Below are positions 6,917-16,752 of a stretch of DNA of 24,906 nt, piece by piece. The position numbers and the translations under genes are program-made. Positions within the stretch are counted from its first letter, which is position 1. Each line of letters starts with the position of its first letter. Below the pieces are notes generated by a model that had not been told where the DNA came from, made no database searches, and saw only the letters and a list, made by a program, of their open reading frames with translations. Origin of the DNA: Rhizophagus sp. LPA8_4_AMF (Eukaryota > Glomeromycota > Glomeromycetes > Glomerales > Glomeraceae); contig JADRCO010000892.1 in NCBI GenBank assembly GCA_021464525.1, positions 1-24,906 of the forward strand. Direction: 5' to 3'.

Positions 6917-9136
6917 TAATAATATTGAATATAGCGATACTGATTCAGATTTAGAAGAAACTCACCTTAAAACGCCAATTATTAATCAAAAAAATTTAAA
7001 TTTTAAAAAGAAAAAAGTACGTCTTCTATCAAAAAAAAAACTGGAACTTTTCAAAAAGAATGGTTAGAAATTTACAAGTGGTTAATTTATGATACATCAA
7101 AGAACCTTATGTTTTGTTCATTATGCAAATTACATAATAAGAAAATAAATTTGGAAAAGAAGGTAATGATTTTTATTCAAATAATAACGAAATAATTTAT
7201 TTAAATTAAAATATTATATCTAATTAAATTATTATTTATTAGGTTCAAAGAATTTTAAATCCTCTGCTCTAGGAGAACATGTTTCAACCAAAGATCATAC
7301 TGATGCAACAAATCGTGAAATTGCAAAGGCAGAGCTTATTAAAGTTACAAATAATGCTATAGATAAGGCTCAACTACATGTTGATACTTTAATAAAAGTA
7401 GTTTTTTGGCTAGCAGAAAACGATATTTCATTAAGAAAATTGTCTAAAGTCGTACAACTTTACAGAGCCCTTGAATGCCCTAAATTATTATCAATTTCTA
7501 ATTCAATTACATATGAAAACCATATTTCTGGACGGAAAATGTTATCAGCTATTTCAAATTCAATAGAAGAAGCTATTTGGAAAGAATTAGATGAAGCTAC
7601 TGCATTTGGGATAATGATTGATGAGAGTACTGATATTTCATGTGAACCTCATCTTATCGTATATGTTAAGTATTGTTGGTGTGGAAATTTTAAAATTCGT
7701 TTTTTAAAATTGCTTCGGCTAAAAGATAAAGATTCAAAATCTATTTTTGAATTAATTATACGTTTATTTGACGAAAAAGGTATGATTTTTAGACATTAAT
7801 ATACTGTTTTATTTAATTATTTTACAAAATAATTTAAAATTATAATATATTTGTTTTTTTTTAGGATTAACGAATAAACTCATGTCATTTGCTTCAGATG
7901 GGGTGAGTGTTATGCTGGGGAAATCAACAGGAGTAGCGGCAAGAATCAAAGATAGAAATGAGTGCTTATATATAACACATTGTATTGCGCACAGGCTTGC
8001 TTTAGCTTGTAATTCAGCGAAAAAACAAGTTACATTTTGCAAATATATAAAAAATATTATGAAAGCTGTTTATAATTTTTTTCTAATTCTAGCAAAAGAA
8101 TAGATACTTTACACAAATATCAAGAAATATTAGAACACCCAATTTTAAAAATTAAACAAATTTATGAAATCAGATGGCTTTCTTGGTACGAAGCAGTTAA
8201 GAATTTATGTCTATCAATTGAGGCTTTAATGGATACATTATTAGAAACAATAACTACAGCAAATAATCTTCAGACAAAATTTTATTTCTTTATATACAGA
8301 GATTTGTGATTGGAAATTCCTTGCTTTTATCCATTTCTTATGGGATATTCTTGGATATCTTTCCACTTTAAGCAAGATTTTTTCAACGAAAAAAAATTCA
8401 AATATCTGATATAGACCCAGTAATAGAATTAACTCTTAATAAAATTCAGCAGGAATTTTGGATTATAATAATGAAGGAAGATTATTGTTGGGAGATAATT
8501 TAAATAGATTTTTATTAAATGTACCATTGGAAGAAAATTGTAATATTGGTGCACATCAATTAACATGGAATGAAGATTACGAAGCAGAATTAATTGTTGA
8601 TATTCAATCTTTTGCGTCAGCTGTTATTTTAGAAATCCAGGAAAGATTTCCTGATAGACCTTTACTTAATTCCATGAAAATATTTGATCATGCTAATTGG
8701 CCAGATAACAGAGAAGAATTAACAAAGTATGGTGAGAAAGAATTGAATATTTTGGCAGAATTTTATGAAAAAGGACAAATTATTGAAGCTAATAATATTT
8801 GTGAAGAATGGTTTGGATATAAAGCAATAGTATATGCGAATTTTAGAAAGATAGAGATTGAATTATTAATTCCAAAATTATTTGAATTATACTATGACAC
8901 TTTTCCAAACATTATCAAATTATTAGGTATTTATATACTCTATTCCATTTTCATCAGTAGAATGTGAACGTGGATTTTCAAAGAAAATTTTGATAAAAAC
9001 TGATTTACGAAATTCATTAAATATTGAAACATTACATTTTCTTATGATGGTTGGATTGGAAGAAAAAAATTTGTTTGAATTTGATTTTACTAGAGCTTTG
9101 CAAATATGGAATAAAGAATGTAAACGGAGAATTTAA

Positions 9137-9221
9137 TTTTTTTTACAAATTCTAATAAATAAATTTTACATAAATAAAATTTTATGTAGCCGGTAAATTT
9201 TGATTTCTATTTTCAGCCCTG
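9137..9221 (+). mobile_element. Right end of the hAT relic
   Basis: After the transposase stop the sequence runs to TTCAGCCCTG at 9212-9221. A terminal CCCTG (CAGGG on the other strand) is a common hAT end. The following eight bases, CTTGCACC, have no match found upstream of 5270, so the left end and target duplication are lost or too diverged to see. Confidence 0.4.
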
Positions 9222-9257
9222 CTTGCACCTAATTTTTACGACGTTACACAATTAATT

Positions 9258-9272
9258 GACATGAATTGTGCG
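9258..9272 (+). promoter_or_regulatory. F-box upstream dyad half-site (decayed copy 2)
   Basis: GACATGAATTGTGCG sits 48-62 bp before the ATG at 9320 and matches the arm of the dyad upstream of the intact F-box-like gene (16296-16320), there in the reverse orientation with its gene. Confidence 0.45.
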
Positions 9273-9319
9273 CATAATAATAAAAATTTAATACCTTCCC
9301 TTTTCACTTTCAAATTACA

Positions 9320-10490
9320 ATGTCATGTTCAAAATTATTTTCAGGAGATTTACCTGAATTAACAGAAAGTATTATAAAGTATTTTCGAAATGATTTTTCA
9401 ACTTTACATTCATGTGTTTTAGTTAACAGATTTTGGTGTCGTTTAGCGATTCCATTATTATGGGAAAATCCTTTTTCAATTCCTACAAAAAATTATAATT
9501 GTATTGAAATTTACTTACATAATTTAAATGGTGATTTTAAAACAAAATTAAATGAATATAAAATTATTAATAATTCATTACCTTCGAATATATTGTTTAA
9601 TTATTCCGGATTTTTAAAATATTTGAACATATATAAGTTTATTTTCTCAGTTGAGAAGTGGTTTGAATCTGCTTTTAGTCAAAATATATTACTAATGATT
9701 GATTTTGAGAAATTGAGTGATATATGTGTATCACTATTTAAAATTTTTATTGAAAATGAAGTAAATTTACATACTCTTGAAATTGAAATATTTAATGATT
9801 ATTACACCCGATTTGATAATATTCTTGAGTTAATTTTAAAGAAATACAAATTTCATTCATAACATTAGAATTTATACCTTTATATTGGTAGCTATTCTGT
9901 TTGCAGTAGTAATTATACGTTAATGAAAAATCGGATATCACAAATAATTAATTTACAATAAAATCTTAAAAAAATTTTCTTAGTTTTAGTTTTCCCTTGT
10001 ATTAATCGTTATTATTATCAAAAAATTGTAATTGTTCAAATACTTTAAATACTTTAGTATTATATAAAGCTAATCTTAATGGTATATTCAATCTAGATAA
10101 GATATTTGAACAATTAAATGTTTAGAATCTGTTCATATTGTTTATTGTTGTTCTATAAATACTGGTATTATTCAACAAATTATTAATTTAACTTAAGTTG
10201 AAATCTTTATTTCTAAGTGATATATTACAAATTGAAGCATTTACATTATTATTACAAAAATCCGGTGATTATTTAAAAAATTTTGGGTATGAAAGTCGAT
10301 TAATTATGCAACAACTATCAGAGTTAATTACAAAATATTGTAAAAATCTCGAATTTCTTGATTTTCATGGACCTAAATGTATGATTAATCATCAATTATT
10401 CAATTTAATTGAAATTGCTAAGCAAAATCTTAATAATCTTACGATCAATAAGTGGTGCAATTCTATTGAAACCGGATGTAGTTAAAGAAA
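9320..10490 (+). pseudogene. F-box-like leucine-rich protein, decayed copy 2
   Basis: The first 180 codons are open: MSCSKLFSGDLPELTESIIK, STLHSCVLVNRFWCRLAIP, ENPFSIPTKNYN, then IYLHNLNGDFKTKLNEY and a block ending near LELILKKYKFHS at 9862. This aligns with the first third or so of the intact paralogue. Past the stop, short open pieces in changing phases match later parts of that paralogue, for example NLKKIFL, LDKIFEQL, LLLQKSGDYLKNFGY, KYCKNLEFLDF and FNLIEIAKQNLNNL, the last in a 95-codon open stretch from 10198 to 10485. Similarity stops abruptly after SIETGCS, where the paralogue runs on for roughly 120 more residues. A truncated N-terminal protein carrying only the F-box could in principle still be made. 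Confidence 0.85.
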
Positions 10491-10740
10491 AGTAAAATTC
10501 TTCGTACACATATCAAATAACAGATCAAAAGTCAGATTGAGTTAAAAAGGAGAAAAATATTTGGAAAGTAAATGGAGGATGCAGTTGAGAAAACAAAAAG
10601 AAGTAAGTATAAGCATTGTAGTAATATAATTCCATCATAAAATATAATCTTAATTATACTAGAATAACACTACCAATTGATTTAATGATTACATCCAATA
10701 AGGTGTCACTTTGAAATTACATGAAGTTTTGTTTAGAGAA

Positions 10741-10763
10741 ATTAACCTTTCAGTAAGGTTAAT
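10741..10763. repeat. Perfect 8-bp stem hairpin
   Basis: ATTAACCT and AGGTTAAT pair perfectly around a 7-base loop. Confidence 0.6.
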
Positions 10764-10865
10764 CATTATTCTACAGTAGAAAGCTTTATTTTTATATAGT
10801 CGCATTGGACTATTAAAAAATTTAACTTACCATCGAACTTTTAATTTGTTCAATAATAAATAGTG

Positions 10866-10980
10866 ATTGGATGGTATATCGGTCACAAGACCGAATTATT
10901 TGATGAAAATGGGCCACGTAATGGCCATTTTCACCAATCAATGAAGGGCCCTGTGACCAATATAGCTACTTCTATCCAAT
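10866..10980. mobile_element. Long imperfect palindrome, foldback/MITE-like
   Basis: The left half begins ATTGGATGGTATATCGGTCACA and the right half, reverse-complemented, begins ATTGGATAGAAGTAGCTATA then TTGGTCACA. Both reach GAAAATGG(G)CC near the centre at about 10923. The whole 115 bp folds back on itself with a few internal bulges. No clear target duplication is seen, and there is no reading frame. Confidence 0.6.
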
Positions 10981-11676
10981 AAAATATATTATTGTGTGTT
11001 TAATAAAAATATTAGTCTATAAAAATCCGCATGATCTTATTGGGCTGAACGATAATAAAGGTTAAGTCAATCAATATATTTCCGTCGATAGTGAGATTCA
11101 AATCTTCCAAGAATTTTAAAATGTGAAGTTTGATTCAATAACTAAAAAGGTTATATATATAATTTCAAAGTTTTTTCGAAAAATTGATAACTTTTATACA
11201 ACTCTAATTATATTTGGATAACTTTCATTGTTTACTTAATATATGAAATTTTATATTATGACGATAGAATCACTTCTCACAATTTCATTATATTAACATT
11301 GTTATATCATTAGTGATATTCACGGAAAATCATAAGGAAAAGGGTAGGCATCTGCTTTGGTAAAAAAAATCAACTACTCAAGTAGATACAAAAATTCAAA
11401 TCTAGAAATTGACTGAAAATATGATAAAAATCTCATTGCCCTATTAAATCTATTCATAACTTATTAGTAATGTTTTCTCGTTGTAAATCAGAAAAGTCGT
11501 GATTTTTTATCAACCTATTTAATTATTATATTTATTTCTATGATCAAAAAAGAATTGATACTATTTAATTTAAAATTTATGAATTTGAGATTTACGTAAT
11601 TTGTCATGTGATATGATTACATAACATATTTTAGACTATTTTTATACTACTGATCATCTTTTAAATCTTTCTCACG

Positions 11677-11736
11677 CTCGTTTATTTTATTTGTCTCGTA
11701 CCTCATCTCGTTTATTTTATTTACCTGTTTACCTTA
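11677..11736 (+). repeat. Two-copy tandem, period 30 bp
   Basis: CTCGTTTATTTTATTTGTCT and CTCGTTTATTTTATTTACCT start exactly 30 bases apart (11677 and 11707), with similar spacers. Confidence 0.6.
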
Positions 11737-11926
11737 TAAATTTTCAACGAAAAGAATATACAATAAACTTTTTTTCATTCATTTTAATTTATTTTTATTC
11801 TTAATATCACTACTATCCTTTAATATCATTTCAATATGAGTGAAATTCAGAATCAGGTGTTTCTTATTTGCAAGAGTTCTTTTTGAATTTTTGTATTGAG
11901 GTAGTTTGGATTTAAGTTCAAGAAAT

Positions 11927-11969
11927 TAGGGTTAGGGTTAGGTTGGCTAGAGTTAGGATAGGTTTAGGA
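11927..11969 (+). repeat. Degenerate TTAGGG run
   Basis: ATTAGGGTTAGGGTTAGG, then diverging TTAGG/ATAGG units up to the left end of the hAT MITE. The unit equals the common fungal telomere repeat, but there are only two to three exact units in mid-window, so it is an interstitial or low-complexity run. It may be coding for a short RV-rich stretch of the unknown gene that resumes at 12367. Confidence 0.5.
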
Positions 11970-12358
11970 CAGGGACGATGATTTCATGCGATCACATATT
12001 ATCACATAAAACGAATAATTATGTGATAAATACATAATTTGAATTTTGCACAACATAATGTCACATAATTTGGATTTGTCTTATGATTTAACGCATAATC
12101 CGCAGTAAAATACCAGCTTTTTTCAAAATTTCCCGCCGGTATCAAATTATTTTGTGAAAGAAATTGTATTTATCACATGACTTCAAAAAAATAATTTTGC
12201 ATTTTACGAATGTTAAAGAGATTTTTATCGAATATTTTGTATATTTCATCAAATAACATCACATAATTTCTAAAATTTTTTATAAAATTTTATCACATAA
12301 TTTAGTTTTAGCACATACATAATTTATATATGAGCACATCATAATTTCATCGTCCCTG
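11970..12358. mobile_element. hAT-type MITE, copy 1 (389 bp)
   Basis: The ends are CAGGGACGATG and CATCGTCCCTG, perfect 11-bp inverted repeats of the CAGGG type usual for hAT elements. The flanks are GTTTAGGA (11962-11969) and GTTCAGGA (12359-12366), an 8-bp target duplication with one mismatch. The interior is non-coding and holds repeated TCACATAA/TTATGTGA motifs (at least six), which resemble transposase-binding subterminal repeats. Its ends equal those of the element at 23874-24185. Confidence 0.85.
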
Positions 12359-12366
12359 GTTCAGGA

Positions 12367-12923
12367 TCAGGATTAGTGGATGCTGCAACGAAAGTAAAGG
12401 TAATGAAACATGGTTGATATTTATTTATAAAAATATTATAAATATTAATGATATGCTTAAAATTAAAATGAACAGGATTACTTGAATCACACCCACCATT
12501 TTTCAGCAATGAGAAGATGTGTGAGCTTATTTTGTCTGATATAAATGCCAAACGGATAGAAAATCCATTATTAATTATTAATTGGAACTACTGCATATCC
12601 ATTCAAGCAAACCTCAGATAACGATATCACCAACACCTATTAAATATATTAGAGCCTCCGGAGAAATCGACATAGAAGACAAACATGTGGTATTCATGTT
12701 TGAAACAGGAACTAAACTAAGCGCGTACCTTTATGGCTTTCCTGCTTGGTACGGCTATAAGTAATTCACAATATTTTAATACTATTTTAATATTCCTTTT
12801 TTGCTGAAGGCCCCACAGGATTGCTGCTTGCTGGATGTTGCTCACTCCATAATTAGAATTAATAAATTGGTTGACTCTAATTACGAAATTGAACGCTGTG
12901 ATTTCCCTCTTAAAGTTCCATAA
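12367..12923 (+). pseudogene. Unknown spliced gene, broken by a MITE and frameshifts
   Basis: Three coding-like segments run in order. First, DAATKVK (to 12399), a good 76-nt intron (GTAATG at 12400 to ACAG at 12475), then LLESHPPFFSNEKMCELILS and on to NPLLIINWNYCISIQA (stop near 12620). Second, in the next phase, KPQITISPTPIKYI, EIDIEDKHVVFMFETGTKLS and FPAWYGYK (stop at 12764). Third, APQDCCLLDVAHSIIRINK to CDFPLKVP, with stop at 12921-12923. I do not recognise the family. A candidate start is the ATG at 11836 (MSEIQNQ), with the hAT MITE 11970-12358 lying between. Removing the MITE with one target copy leaves the flanking phase open (IGLGSGLVDAATKVK). Phases do not join cleanly at the first intron or after ISIQA, so I call it broken, but sequencing indels or unrecognised introns could also explain this. 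Confidence 0.5.
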
Positions 12924-13477
12924 GAGACAAATATTTTTACTTCAATGTTTATTTTAATTGCTTTTTTACTTCAAAAACGAATAATTAAGTATTAGCTTTC
13001 AAAATTTTTTAAATAAATAAACACGTTCAAATTATATATTTAAAAGAAAGTTTCTTTTCATATTAGCGGTGATTTAACTTTATAATGAGACATGAGTATT
13101 TCTTTAATATTTCCTCTTTAATATAAATTTTCTCGCACTAGAAATTTTATTGTTAAGGATTATAAATTTTCCCGTTATTAGCATCAACATCGTCTTATTT
13201 CCTGATCCTTTTCATAAAAAGCTTATAATTCTTAACCTGAATAAGTTTTCTATAAACTTCAAAAAAAATAATACGGTCAATATTTAATTATTACCTGGTC
13301 CATTCTTGTTTTGAAAACCAAATTAATTTTGTGATCTTTGATTTTGGTCGATCATTAGTTATTTTTTTCTGATACATTATTTTCATACTTTAAATAATGT
13401 TTTTTTATGTGAACCCATTCAATAATAACATATTTTAATATATAATATATATCCCAAAGTTTCAAATAGTTAATTTT

Positions 13478-13606
13478 TTAAAATAATTTTTTCATATAAT
13501 CTTTACTTTTATTTGATGCCATGCGAGATTCCCATTTTCTGCAGACCTTTGCGATTGACTCATGGATCATTCGCCTTTTCACACTCGCTGATGTTTGACT
13601 ATACAT
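13478..13606 (-). CDS. Small unrecognised ORF, 42 aa, possibly a remnant
   Basis: The frame MYSQTSASVKRRMIHESIAK then VCRKWESRM is unusually GC-balanced and basic against its AT-rich surroundings, and it stays open upstream of this ATG for about 12 codons. No motif, promoter or neighbouring exon is recognised. It may be a gene fragment or chance. Confidence 0.2.
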   Translation of the reverse strand: MYSQTSASVKRRMIHESIAKVCRKWESRMASNKSKDYMKKLF

Positions 13607-13663
13607 TTTATGCTGTATAAATCTTGCGTAACAAAAACGTATTTAAATTGGCCGGAATTAATT

Positions 13664-13950
13664 GCGAAAGGTAATAACGTAAATTAAATGTATTCTTTAG
13701 TTTTTGAAAAGAACTTTTAACCAAGAATTTAAAAGATAGAGTCACTTTTTATGTATTCAAATTTAATATTATTTATAAATAGAATAAATGCTTGCAAAGT
13801 ATATTATGTGTGGCAATAAAATATTACACATTCTGAGCATTGTGAGTACATGATTTCCATACATGAATTTAGCAGAATTCGGATAAAAATACAGGCAAAT
13901 TAAAATAGATTTATAAAATCAGGTCTTCAATTCCTGGATAAAAAATTTGT
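13664..13950 (+). repeat. Diverged direct repeat, copy A
   Basis: It shares, in order, GAAAGGTAATAA, AAATTTAATATTATTTATAA-ATAGAATAA, ATTGTGA..CATGATTTCC, CATATGAATTT/CATGAATTT and CTGGATAAAAAATTTG with 16753-17012. The two copies lie in the same orientation about 3.1 kb apart, on either side of the intact F-box-like gene. Confidence 0.65.
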
Positions 13951-14733
13951 TATCAAGTGTGATCTAAAGTGTGATCATCAAGTTAAACGATAAGAAATAT
14001 GGTATTTTCTTTAAAAGACTCTAAATTTATAATATATAGTATATAAAGGATAAAGGACCTATACTGTAAGTATATAAAATAAAAATTAAATAAATTTATA
14101 TACGCGAAAAATTGTGTTTAAAAAATATGTTACATGATTAACGTAAGATCAACGCACTAAAATTTTTGTAAAAAAAAAAAAATTTTTTCTTGTAGTTTAA
14201 TCTCTCAAACCTATCTAAGAAACAGCCTTTTTGACCTAAAAGAAACTTGTTCTATCATATGTTAACATATTTGTCTGTTTATGATTAATTAATAAAAAAA
14301 TTTCGTATTAGTAGTATTGCTCATACTGCACTGCTTAAGATTCCCGGTTTAAAAATTGTATAATATCCGGGTATATCTTCCGTTCTTATAGTACTAAAAG
14401 GATTTAATATATGAAAATTTTAGATTTGACTTATAATAATCATTAAAATATGCTTGATTTTATGAATTCTACATGTGACAAATTTGATATATTAAGATGG
14501 ATATTTTAAGTGGGAGTATTCTCAAAAGTCCAACGCAACGCACTGATGGCAATAAATTGATCAACTTATTTTAACTCTCTTTATTAATTAATTCAATTAA
14601 CAATATAATGTATTAAGTACAGATGTTCGAAGATTAACTACTCTTAATTGGAGTATATTAACTTACAAAGAAATAAGCTTGATTAATTAATTATAATGTC
14701 ATATATGAACGTTTATCTATATAAAGCTGCTTT

Positions 14734-16218
14734 TTAAGCGTTTTTAAGATGAAAATAAGTATGAATATATAAATCATTAAATTTTCGAACTCTAATATCA
14801 TGTAGCTTAAATTCCTTCACCTCATCTTTAACATGAAACAATTCCACCAAATTGGTATCCAAAAAAGCTAAATATTTGATTCTTTGCCTTTTCATAATAT
14901 ATTTTTTTATATAGGGTAAAATATCTTGACTTATAAAATTTTCGATCAACAATTTCTTAATAAAAGTATCTTGAATATTTTTTAAGAATACTTCAAAATC
15001 ACTTGTTTTAATGTGAAGCCTCAAATTTAAATATTCTAATTTAGGAGGAAGGATTTGTCCTAAATTTTGTAATATGAATGAACTATATTCAATATTATTT
15101 AACATACAGATCGAAAGATAATTAAGATTTTGTTTTATATTTTCAATTAAATTGAATACTGGACAAATGATCTGGTTATCAAGTTTATATAAATTAAGAA
15201 ATTTAATATTTTTACAATATTTCATAAAATCAAGTAAATGTTGCTTAAATAAAAAATCGTTACCATATCCACAAAAATCCTCTATATAATCACCAGATTT
15301 TTGTAATAATAGTTCTAATGATTCATCATTTTGTGATTCCCATTTTAATAGTAAAGATTTTAATTTAAATGGTTTAGTTAAATTCATAATTTGTTGAGTA
15401 AAACTAGCATTTAAAGAAGAACAATTAGCAATATGAATAGATTCTAAAACATATAATTGTTCAAATATTTTATCTAAATTGGTTATATATTTAAAATCAA
15501 TGTAATAAAATATGATTGTATTTAAAGTATTTGAGCAATTAGAATTGTCTGATAACAATAATGGTTGATACAAATGAAAATTATCGTCATATAATAAAAT
15601 TTTTTTAAGATTTTGTTGTAAATTAACTATTTGTGTTATACGATCTTTAATTACCACTCTTTCACTAAAATTATTAGTATATAAGTTTAAATTTTCAATA
15701 TTTTGAATGAAATTTGTATATTGTAAAATTAACTTGAGAATATTATTAAGTTTAAAACTATAACCATTTGAGATCTCAATGTCAAGATTATGTAATTTTA
15801 TTTCATTTTCATTAAATATTTTAAATAATGACATATGGATTAATTTTCTAAAAGAACTGCTATCGAATTTTAAAATATTAAAAGACCAATTCTCAACAGA
15901 AGAAATAAACTCCTCTATACTCAAATTTTTTATAAAATTAGAATAATTGAAAAGTGTATTCGAAGGTGATAAATCATCATTAATTTTATATTTATTTAAT
16001 TTTGTTTTTAAATCACCTTTTAAATTATGTAAGTAAATTTTGATAAAGTTATAATTTCCGGTAGGAATTGAAAAAGGATTTTCCCATAATAATGGAATCG
16101 CTGAACGACACCAAAATCTGTTGACTAAGATACATGAATGTAAAGTTGAAAAATCATTCTGAAAATGTTTTATAATATCATATGTTAATTCAGGTGAAAA
16201 TATTTTTGAACAAGACAT
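14734..16218 (-). CDS. F-box-like leucine-rich protein (494 aa), intact
   Basis: The frame opens MSCSKIFSPELTYDIIKHFQ at 16218. Residues about 1-50 form an F-box-like domain (DIIKHF..DFSTLHSCILVNRFWCRSAIPLLWE), the Skp1-binding module of SCF ubiquitin ligases. The rest has degenerate leucine-rich character: NLNLYTNNF near 178, TLNTIIFYYIDF, VLESIHIANCSSL, KLKSLLLKW, NIKFLNLYKL, LNYLSICML and KLEYLNLRL. It ends with a charged block KDEVKEFKLHDIRVRKFNDL before the stop, typical of the family's C-terminus as I recall it. The length is usual for this expanded Rhizophagus family. It is single-exon, and the start is fixed by alignment with the two decayed copies at 2653 and 9320. A dyad motif lies 78-102 bp upstream. 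The predicted role is substrate selection for ubiquitination; the target is unknown. Confidence 0.85.
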   Translation of the reverse strand: MSCSKIFSPELTYDIIKHFQNDFSTLHSCILVNRFWCRSAIPLLWENPFSIPTGNYNFIKIYLHNLKGDLKTKLNKYKINDDLSPSNTLFNYSNFIKNLSIEEFISSVENWSFNILKFDSSSFRKLIHMSLFKIFNENEIKLHNLDIEISNGYSFKLNNILKLILQYTNFIQNIENLNLYTNNFSERVVIKDRITQIVNLQQNLKKILLYDDNFHLYQPLLLSDNSNCSNTLNTIIFYYIDFKYITNLDKIFEQLYVLESIHIANCSSLNASFTQQIMNLTKPFKLKSLLLKWESQNDESLELLLQKSGDYIEDFCGYGNDFLFKQHLLDFMKYCKNIKFLNLYKLDNQIICPVFNLIENIKQNLNYLSICMLNNIEYSSFILQNLGQILPPKLEYLNLRLHIKTSDFEVFLKNIQDTFIKKLLIENFISQDILPYIKKYIMKRQRIKYLAFLDTNLVELFHVKDEVKEFKLHDIRVRKFNDLYIHTYFHLKNA

Positions 16219-16295
16219 ATTGTAAGCAAAGAGAGAAAATGGTATTTATGTATAGCAATGTTAATTATTGTTTCAACAGGTAGTATTTATATTAC

Positions 16296-16320
16296 CGACA
16301 TAGTTGTACAATTCATGTCG
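16296..16320 (-). promoter_or_regulatory. 25-bp dyad upstream of the intact F-box-like gene
   Basis: On the minus strand: CGACAT, GAA, TTGTACAA, CT, ATGTCG. The arms CGACAT/ATGTCG and the centre TTGTACAA are both perfectly self-complementary. The left arm and core recur at 9258-9272 and 2565-2588, in each case upstream of an F-box-like start. The shape suggests a dimeric DNA-binding protein site, but it could be inherited duplicated sequence. Confidence 0.5.
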
Positions 16321-16752
16321 TGTAACGCTTTCTATAATTATACGTAATTGATCGTCATGATGATAATTATAATTAGTCAATGTTACGGTCTTAAAATTTT
16401 ATATATTAATTGCCTTAAAATTTTGAAATTATAAGTATAAAAAAAATTAAGTCATTTTATACTGTAGCCTTTTTGACTTAAGAAAAACTTCTTCTATCCA
16501 CATTATAGCATTCTAATTTCGTTACTGGGTGATAACTGATAATATTAATCTTTTTTTTTTAACCTTTTTCAAACGTAATTTGCGTAATAAAATAAAAGTA
16601 CAGTTCAACACTATAATTCTGGCCTACATTATTTATTTATTTATTTATTTTGATTAAAATCTTGTGATAAGAGTTCAACAAAATCAAATGACTGAAATTA
16701 CTAAATGACAAGTGATTATGAATAATGACAAATGGTTAGGCAAATCCTTTAA

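Larger units (their letters stand above)
5270..9136 (+). pseudogene. hAT-family transposase (KIAA1586/ZNF862-like), decayed and interrupted
   Basis: The start MSTIKQYFKTNAPSEDID at 5270 is followed by the inserted element 5328-6916; the gene resumes at 6919 (NIEYSDTDSDLEE). Next come a TTF/BED-like zinc-finger segment (FQKEWLEIYKWLIYDTSKN then MFCSLC, about 7050-7126), the RNase H-like catalytic region with GIMIDESTDIS (near 7611) and FASDGVSVMLGKSTGV (near 7888), and a C-terminal hAT dimerisation region (SSVECERGFSKKIL to NKECKRRI, stop at 9134). Two introns fit the frame: 7163-7242 and 7780-7864. Single-base frameshifts are seen near 7158, 8080, 8285, 8397, 8456 and 8925, mostly in T or A runs. 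The intact protein would cut and paste its own element in the nucleus. This copy is inactive. The family call is firm; the subfamily rests on motif memory. Confidence 0.9.
10491..11835. other. Intergenic with palindromes, no gene
   Basis: No coding signal is seen. The stretch contains a hairpin at 10741-10763, a long palindrome at 10866-10980 and a two-copy tandem near 11677-11736, described separately. The remainder is featureless AT-rich sequence. Confidence 0.5.
12924..14733. other. Intergenic, mostly non-coding
   Basis: It contains one copy of a diverged direct repeat (13664-13950) and a small, relatively GC-rich minus-strand frame at 13478-13606, listed separately. A perfect 14-bp palindrome ATATGTTAACATAT lies at 14257-14270. 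A segment near 14222-14260 (CAGCCTTTTTGACCTAAAAG) recurs near 16463-16501. The rest shows nothing. Confidence 0.45.
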
